Shown: piece by piece, positions 52,263 to 56,349 of the stretch
Layout of the letters: the number at the start of each line of letters is the position of its first letter
Position numbering within the stretch: position 1 is the first letter of the stretch
From: Clostridia bacterium
Lineage (GTDB): Bacteria; Bacillota; Clostridia; Lutisporales; Lutisporaceae
Direction: 5' to 3'
DNA length: 56,349 nt
Assembly (NCBI GenBank): GCA_017994115.1
Contig: JAGOLK010000005.1
Location: 1 to 56,349, forward strand
The notes under the pieces: generated by a model
What the model saw: only the letters and a program-made list of their open reading frames with translations
Database searches by the model: none
What the model was told of the DNA's origin: nothing
Program-made: the position numbers and the translations under genes

Positions 52263-53441
52263 TTAATTTATTTTTTGTTTCACGCCAATATCCTCAAGTA
52301 CCTCAACTCTTATCTTTGCTTTAACAGACTTTTTATCTGTGTAATAGTTTATATCCCTTTTCAGAATTACGGCATCTTCCGGTATCCGGAGCTTTATTCT
52401 TGCATTTAGCCTTTCTGCACATCTCTCCTTGGCCTCATCAACCATAATTGTCTTTAGTTCGGGTACTAATTCTTCAAATCTGTATTCAATAAGCTTTATT
52501 GGAAATACATAATCTCCGAAGCTTATCAAGTGCCTCTCTTCCACATATTCGTTAAAATCCTTGAAGTTCACACTTCTCTTCCTTGAGAATTCTTTGTCCA
52601 GCAGCTTCAGTTTATACTGCCGTGAAACCTTTCCGGTCGGCTTGAACTCTATTTGCTGAAGGGGTATTTCCTCTGCGTCCTCATACCATGTCCTTGCACT
52701 TACTTGAGCAAGAGAATGTATTTGCCTGGGTTCCAGGTTATCTCTCAATATTGTGCCTGTGACCAGCTTCTGTCCCTTTCTTACAGAATCCCCATCCTTA
52801 ACCAGGGGATCGCCGGAAAGCACCAACAGCTTTGTTATCACTCCGTCTTTTGCTGCAACAATGTCGCAGGCATCAGTACGGCTGATCAGCGGAGGCCCCT
52901 CACTTTTCTCAACAACCTCTACCACTGCCTTGGTACCTTTTATCTGTATCCCGATCCATGAAAGCTCCGGCATTTTTATCAGCACCTGATTCTCAATATG
53001 CCTTCTGTCCAGCCTTCCTTTCCAGCTTCCTTCCTTAAGCCCTTCGTTATAAAGGCATCTTAATATGCTCTCATTATCGACATCCTTGGTTCCAACTATT
53101 TCAATCATCCAGACAAAGGAGGACATTATGTAAATAAATACAAACAGCAGGAACAGACTGGAATAGAATAGCTTTCTTCTTCTTATATTCCTTAGGATAA
53201 AAGGAAAGCCCCTCTTGTTCAATATGCTGACCGAACTGTCCGTTTTTCGTACAATGTCCCTGAGCCTTCCGAAATTCTCCAGTCCTATTTTTGCCTTGAC
53301 CGTTGTATAGTCAAGCTTCTCGATATCCCATATGTAAATATTATTGACTACTGCAAGATTAATAAACCTTTCAATCTTCAATCCTTTAACAATAATAATA
53401 GCATATCCCCTCAAATAATTCCATATTCGTATGATAAACAT
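52263..53441 (-). CDS. yqfD: Sporulation protein YqfD
   Basis: 392 residues with one membrane helix (about 90-112, LFYSSLFLLFVFIYIMSSFV) and a long C-terminal part of repeated beta units resembling stage IV FtsH-less coat-associated proteins. YqfD is made in the mother cell and needed for normal spore formation in B. subtilis. The order yqfC-yqfD-phoH is conserved and supports the call. Confidence 0.9.
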   Translation of the reverse strand: MFIIRIWNYLRGYAIIIVKGLKIERFINLAVVNNIYIWDIEKLDYTTVKAKIGLENFGRLRDIVRKTDSSVSILNKRGFPFILRNIRRRKLFYSSLFLLFVFIYIMSSFVWMIEIVGTKDVDNESILRCLYNEGLKEGSWKGRLDRRHIENQVLIKMPELSWIGIQIKGTKAVVEVVEKSEGPPLISRTDACDIVAAKDGVITKLLVLSGDPLVKDGDSVRKGQKLVTGTILRDNLEPRQIHSLAQVSARTWYEDAEEIPLQQIEFKPTGKVSRQYKLKLLDKEFSRKRSVNFKDFNEYVEERHLISFGDYVFPIKLIEYRFEELVPELKTIMVDEAKERCAERLNARIKLRIPEDAVILKRDINYYTDKKSVKAKIRVEVLEDIGVKQKIN

Positions 53442-53473
53442 GTCTCTTATACCCCCAGCGCCTTCAATGATAC

Positions 53474-53746
53474 CTAGAATTCCATATTCGTTATTTCTCC
53501 CGTTATCGTAATTTCCTCCTGAAATATTGTCTTTATCGCAAGGTTTTTACCGTGAAGGGCGACTATACCGCTGCCGGTGTTGATTCTTATAAGCTCCTCG
53601 CTGTATTCGATTATACCCTTATGGTTTTCCACCGTTATCTGCCCCGTGCCAATGATGATTATTTTGGAAACATCCAGGACAATATCCTTGGGGAGTTCAA
53701 AAGCATTGGACAGCTTCTCTCTTAATTTGTAACTCCTTTTACCCAT
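53474..53746 (-). CDS. yqfC: Sporulation protein YqfC
   Basis: About 90 residues. LSNAFELPKDIVLDVSKIIIIGTGQITVENHKGI and GSGIVALHGKNL match YqfC (a YabP/YqfC-family beta protein). It works with YqfD in sporulation. ATG 53746 is preceded by GAGGTG. A terminator separates it from the gene upstream, so it may have its own sporulation promoter. Confidence 0.92.
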   Translation of the reverse strand: MGKRSYKLREKLSNAFELPKDIVLDVSKIIIIGTGQITVENHKGIIEYSEELIRINTGSGIVALHGKNLAIKTIFQEEITITGEITNMEF

Positions 53747-53794
53747 AGCACACACCTCTATATAAATGTATGCTGTGCTGTTTGAAGGAAGAAC

Positions 53795-53822
53795 AAAAGG
53801 AGTATCCTGCGATACTCCTTTT
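53795..53822. terminator. Bidirectional terminator between yqfC and the upstream gene
   Basis: AAAAGGAGTATC and GATACTCCTTTT form a 12-bp stem with loop CTGC; a T run flanks it on both strands. It separates the nfeD-floA transcript from yqfC-onward. Confidence 0.85.
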
Positions 53823-53828
53823 TTACGC

Positions 53829-54329
53829 TTATCTTATTCTTCTTTTCAATGCTCTGGGGGGCCCCAAAATCTCAGCCATGACTACGCTTCTAATAAGATT
53901 ATCCTCTGTTATTTCAAATATGAAGCCTTCTTCTTCCGTTTCTCTTATCTCAGACTTTAAGGTATCCAACCTGCTGTGTTCAGGATGTTCATCGCAGATA
54001 CCCTCAAGGCTTTGGTTAATCTCAATATAATCCAAGCTGCCGGTCCTGCTTCTGTCTTCAATCTCAATTCCTTCATTATCCTTAGCAAGCACCGATTCAG
54101 GCACATATTCCTCCGGTTCTCCAAACATCTCGTTCCAGCTTTTTCCCAAGTCCGCTAAAGGCCCTTCAGACCACTGGGGGATATGTTTTTGCCTTTGAAC
54201 CGGCTTCTGCCTGTATCGGCCTTGCTGCCTGTTCATGCCTCTTCTACCCCTGCCCTGGTTCTTCTGCTGCTTTGCAGCAAGGTTAAACAAGGCTATTGCT
54301 ATAGCTATTACAATATATATTCCTTCCAA
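53829..54329 (-). CDS. Uncharacterised membrane-anchored acidic protein
   Basis: 166 residues. One N-terminal hydrophobic segment (IYIVIAIAIALFNLAA), a basic Q/R-rich stretch (QGRGRRGMNRQQGRYRQKPVQRQ), then an acidic tail with WSEGPLADLGKSWNEMFG and a final IRSVVMAEILGPPRALKRRIR. I do not recognise the family; the terminal 'AEILGPPRAL' motif is also seen in proteins of this neighbourhood in clostridia. It follows floA. TTG 54329 has AAAGGAGGG upstream. Confidence 0.7.
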   Translation of the reverse strand: MEGIYIVIAIAIALFNLAAKQQKNQGRGRRGMNRQQGRYRQKPVQRQKHIPQWSEGPLADLGKSWNEMFGEPEEYVPESVLAKDNEGIEIEDRSRTGSLDYIEINQSLEGICDEHPEHSRLDTLKSEIRETEEEGFIFEITEDNLIRSVVMAEILGPPRALKRRIR

Positions 54330-54363
54330 CTACATCCCTCCTTTGATGGAGATGCTATAGGGG

Positions 54364-55356
54364 CTATTTCTTCTCCTTTTCAGCGGTGTCACTCTTTCCT
54401 GACTTTGATATTGCATCCCTCATCTGAGTATCAGCCTGCACATTCTGCAGTTGGTAGTAATCCATCACACCCATTTTTCCGTTTCTCAGGGCGTCAGCAA
54501 GTGCCTTAGGCACCTCAGCCTCTGATTCCACAACCTTAGCCCTCATTTCCTGAACTGCCGCCTTCATCTCCTGCTCTTTGGCAACAGCCATGGCACGTCT
54601 TTCCTCTGCCTTTGCCTGAGCTATTCTTTTATCTGCTTCCGCCTGGTCTGTCTGCAACTGGGCGCCGATATTCCTGCCTACATCCACGTCTGCTATATCT
54701 ATTGAAAGTATCTCAAAGGCTGTACCGGAATCAAGCCCCTTTGCCAGAACTGTCCTTGATATCAGATCCGGGTTTTCCAACACTGATTTGTGGCTCTCTG
54801 AGCTTCCGACGGTTGTAACGATACCTTCACCAACCCTGGCAATGATAGTCTCTTCTCCGGCACCTCCGACCAGTCTGTCAATATTGGCTCTCACAGTCAC
54901 TCTTGCTTTTGCTCTTACTTCTATACCGTCCTTAGCTACTGCTGCTACCACAGGAGTCTCAATTACCTTTGGATTAACACTCATCTGTACTGCCTGCAAA
55001 ACATCTCTTCCTGCAAGGTCAATTGCTGCAGCTCTCTCAAAGCCCAGTTCTATTTCCGCCCTCTGTGCGGCAATAAGCGCATTGACCACTCTATCTACAT
55101 TACCGCCGGCAAGATAGTGGGCTTCCAGCTGGTTTACTCCAAGATCAAGGCCAGCCTTCCTTGCTTTTATCAAAGGATTCACAATCCTGCTTGGTATAAC
55201 TCTTCTGAGCCTCATGCCCACAAGGTTGAATATCCCGATATTTACCCCTGCTGCCAAGGAAGAAATCCACAATCCAAGGGGCACAAAACTCAAAAATATT
55301 GTCAAACCAAGTATTATGACAAACAAACCCACTACATAAAATAATATTTCACCCAT
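54364..55356 (-). CDS. floA: Flotillin-like membrane protein FloA
   Basis: 330 residues. An N-terminal hairpin membrane segment ([26 protein letters not shown]), SPFH-like core ([21 protein letters not shown]) and an Ala/Glu-rich helical part ([19 protein letters not shown]). FloA organises functional membrane microdomains. It is preceded by an NfeD gene, its usual partner. Confidence 0.94.
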   Translation of the reverse strand: MGEILFYVVGLFVIILGLTIFLSFVPLGLWISSLAAGVNIGIFNLVGMRLRRVIPSRIVNPLIKARKAGLDLGVNQLEAHYLAGGNVDRVVNALIAAQRAEIELGFERAAAIDLAGRDVLQAVQMSVNPKVIETPVVAAVAKDGIEVRAKARVTVRANIDRLVGGAGEETIIARVGEGIVTTVGSSESHKSVLENPDLISRTVLAKGLDSGTAFEILSIDIADVDVGRNIGAQLQTDQAEADKRIAQAKAEERRAMAVAKEQEMKAAVQEMRAKVVESEAEVPKALADALRNGKMGVMDYYQLQNVQADTQMRDAISKSGKSDTAEKEKK

Positions 55357-55378
55357 CTGAATACCTCCAATCCTATAA

Positions 55379-55861
55379 TCATACTCTTCTTACTACTATT
55401 CTGCCGCCTTCAATCTTTATAACCTCAACCTCAATACCCTTATCAATATATTCTGCTTCAGATACTGCATCTATCTTGTTTCCATCAATAATTACAGTGC
55501 CTGCAGATCTTAACGGAGTGGCGACAGTCCCTCGCATGCCCAGATATTTTTCATAGCCTTTTGTACTTACGTATCCTTCTTCATTTTTCTGCTCCGTATT
55601 TAATATCATTGATTTTACGAAGCGTTTACCGTAACCCAGCCTGTATAATGCAACAATCAGAATAATTGCTACTGCTATTGTTCCAACCAGCATGAGCAGG
55701 GCTTGGTAAAAACTGGACGTAATCAAAACTATGCTGGCCAGTACAAGTATTACTCCGGTTATTCCGGCAATTCCAAACCCTGGCATAAGTGCCTCAATCA
55801 TGAGAAGTACAATGCCCATAACATACAGGAATGCCGTAAGCAGATTCCAGTTTCCAAACAT
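55379..55861 (-). CDS. NfeD-family protein, short form
   Basis: About 160 residues: four membrane helices in the first 80 residues, then the NfeD beta-barrel domain ([30 protein letters not shown]...[17 protein letters not shown]). The N-terminal serine-protease domain of long NfeD (YqeZ) proteins is absent. NfeD proteins partner with flotillins; floA is 22 nt downstream. ATG 55861 with AGGGGTG is preferred over TTG 55879. Confidence 0.88.
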   Translation of the reverse strand: MFGNWNLLTAFLYVMGIVLLMIEALMPGFGIAGITGVILVLASIVLITSSFYQALLMLVGTIAVAIILIVALYRLGYGKRFVKSMILNTEQKNEEGYVSTKGYEKYLGMRGTVATPLRSAGTVIIDGNKIDAVSEAEYIDKGIEVEVIKIEGGRIVVRRV

Positions 55862-55956
55862 CCGTTTCACCCCTGACAATAAAAATTAGAATCTTTAATC
55901 AGAATTTCTTGCTTGAATGCGGTATTAGTTTATTTTATGCCAAGTATAGTCTGAGT

Positions 55957-55984
55957 ATAATATAATCATAACAGTTTTATGCAA
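55957..55984 (-). promoter_or_regulatory. Sigma-A promoter of the nfeD-floA operon
   Basis: TTGCAT (55984-55979) and TATTAT (55962-55957) on the minus strand, 16 bp apart. It lies between the structured-element copy 3 and nfeD. Confidence 0.55.
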
Positions 55985-56031
55985 GGTTAACAACTGGAAA
56001 TAAGTTAGGCAGGACAAGGGACTGCGGCATA

Positions 56032-56129
56032 GCTATCAGTTTGCAGTCATACTTCAGATACGTGCATTATTCTTCAAATATAAAAGGGAGTGTCGCTAAC
56101 TGCTTGTCAAGTAGTTTTGTGACGCTCTC
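56032..56129. repeat. Long palindromic element, copy 3 (core deleted) with tail hairpin
   Basis: The left end CTGCGGCATAGCTATCAGTTTGCAGTCATAC (in pieces: 56032-56052) matches copy 1, but after about 40 nt it jumps straight to the right end GTGCATTATTCTTC (56062-56075). About 230 nt of the core are missing. The tail GGGAGTGTCGC (56086-56096) pairs with GTGACGCTCTC (about 56119-56129); on the minus strand TTTTATATTT follows. It lies directly after the glnS stop and may terminate glnS. Confidence 0.7.
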
Positions 56130-56154
56130 TTTCATGTCCCCATATCTTCACATG

Positions 56155-56349
56155 TTATTCTTTCACAATCTTTGCCCAGGAATCCTTCAACCCTACTATT
56201 CTGTTGAAGACAGGCCTTTCCTCCGTAAAGTCCTTATTATCAGGACAGAAATAACCCATTCTCAGAAACTGATAGCCTTTTCCTATAGAGGCTTCCCTCA
56301 ATACTGGTTCAACCTTACAGCCGGTCAGCACTTCCAGTGAATTGGGGTT
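56155..56349 (-). CDS. glnS: Glutaminyl-tRNA synthetase, C-terminal end (partial)
   Basis: 64 codons enter from the right edge. The end [18 protein letters not shown], preceded by [12 protein letters not shown] and RPVFNR, is the C-terminal anticodon-binding part of GlnRS. A non-discriminating GluRS lacks this ending. The catalytic part lies outside the window. Confidence 0.9.
   Translation of the reverse strand, partial: NPNSLEVLTGCKVEPVLREASIGKGYQFLRMGYFCPDNKDFTEERPVFNRIVGLKDSWAKIVKE

Overview
The window looks like chromosome from an endospore-forming, probably anaerobic Firmicute of the class Clostridia. The evidence is a gerA-type germinant receptor operon, CotF and CotS coat-type genes, YqfC/YqfD, a pyruvate phosphate dikinase with its regulatory protein, several S-layer (SLH) proteins, and strong AGGAGG ribosome binding sites with many TTG/GTG starts. 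A Clostridium cluster III relative is my inference from this mix. No tRNA, rRNA, CRISPR array, phage or intact transposase was seen.

Layout. 1-6.3 kb: an FAD oxidoreductase coupled to a small zinc-knuckle protein, divergent from a four-gene germination operon (GerA, GerC, small membrane protein, GerB), then a CotF-type protein. 6.3-20.1 kb: cell-surface genes, namely a 1,610-residue Ig-like repeat protein, a LysM protein, an SLH/glycoside hydrolase 18 protein and a YcdB/SLH protein. Two ECF-transporter S components are interspersed; folT is preceded by a tetrahydrofolate riboswitch. rluF also lies here. 20.2-22.2 kb: acetoacetyl-CoA reductase and thiolase.

22.4-30.4 kb: a probable spore-surface region. 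A CotSA-like glycosyltransferase, UDP-glucose dehydrogenase and a UDP-sugar epimerase form one operon. Divergent from it are an amphi-Trp protein and two CotS-family genes, the second frameshifted. Next comes a four-gene array of small proteins that I do not recognise; it appears to be a tandem duplication of a two-gene unit with shared leaders. 30.5-32.2 kb: a split aconitase X. 32.3-37.1 kb: a bacitracin-type ABC transporter and a two-component system, bordered by debris of a response regulator joined to a copied piece of ppdK.

37.4-55.9 kb: a long minus-strand housekeeping block, nfeD-floA-X-yqfC-yqfD-phoH-pgpH-ybeY-DUF3048-cdd-era-recO-DUF4342, then T-box-controlled glyQS, ccpN, ppsR and ppdK. 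It follows the Bacillus subtilis yqeZ-to-yqfL order, except that a DUF3048 lipoprotein gene sits where dgkA would be. The window ends in the 3' end of glnS.

The most unusual signals are non-coding. A family of about 295-nt imperfect palindromes (12.2, 34.6 and 56.0 kb) has one long stem capped by two small hairpins; its arms differ between copies yet remain complementary within each copy, and two copies carry a 3' terminator-like hairpin directly behind a gene. A second family of short palindromes (148, 15490, 20155) resembles REP sequences. The duplicated small-protein array is the best protein-level novelty.
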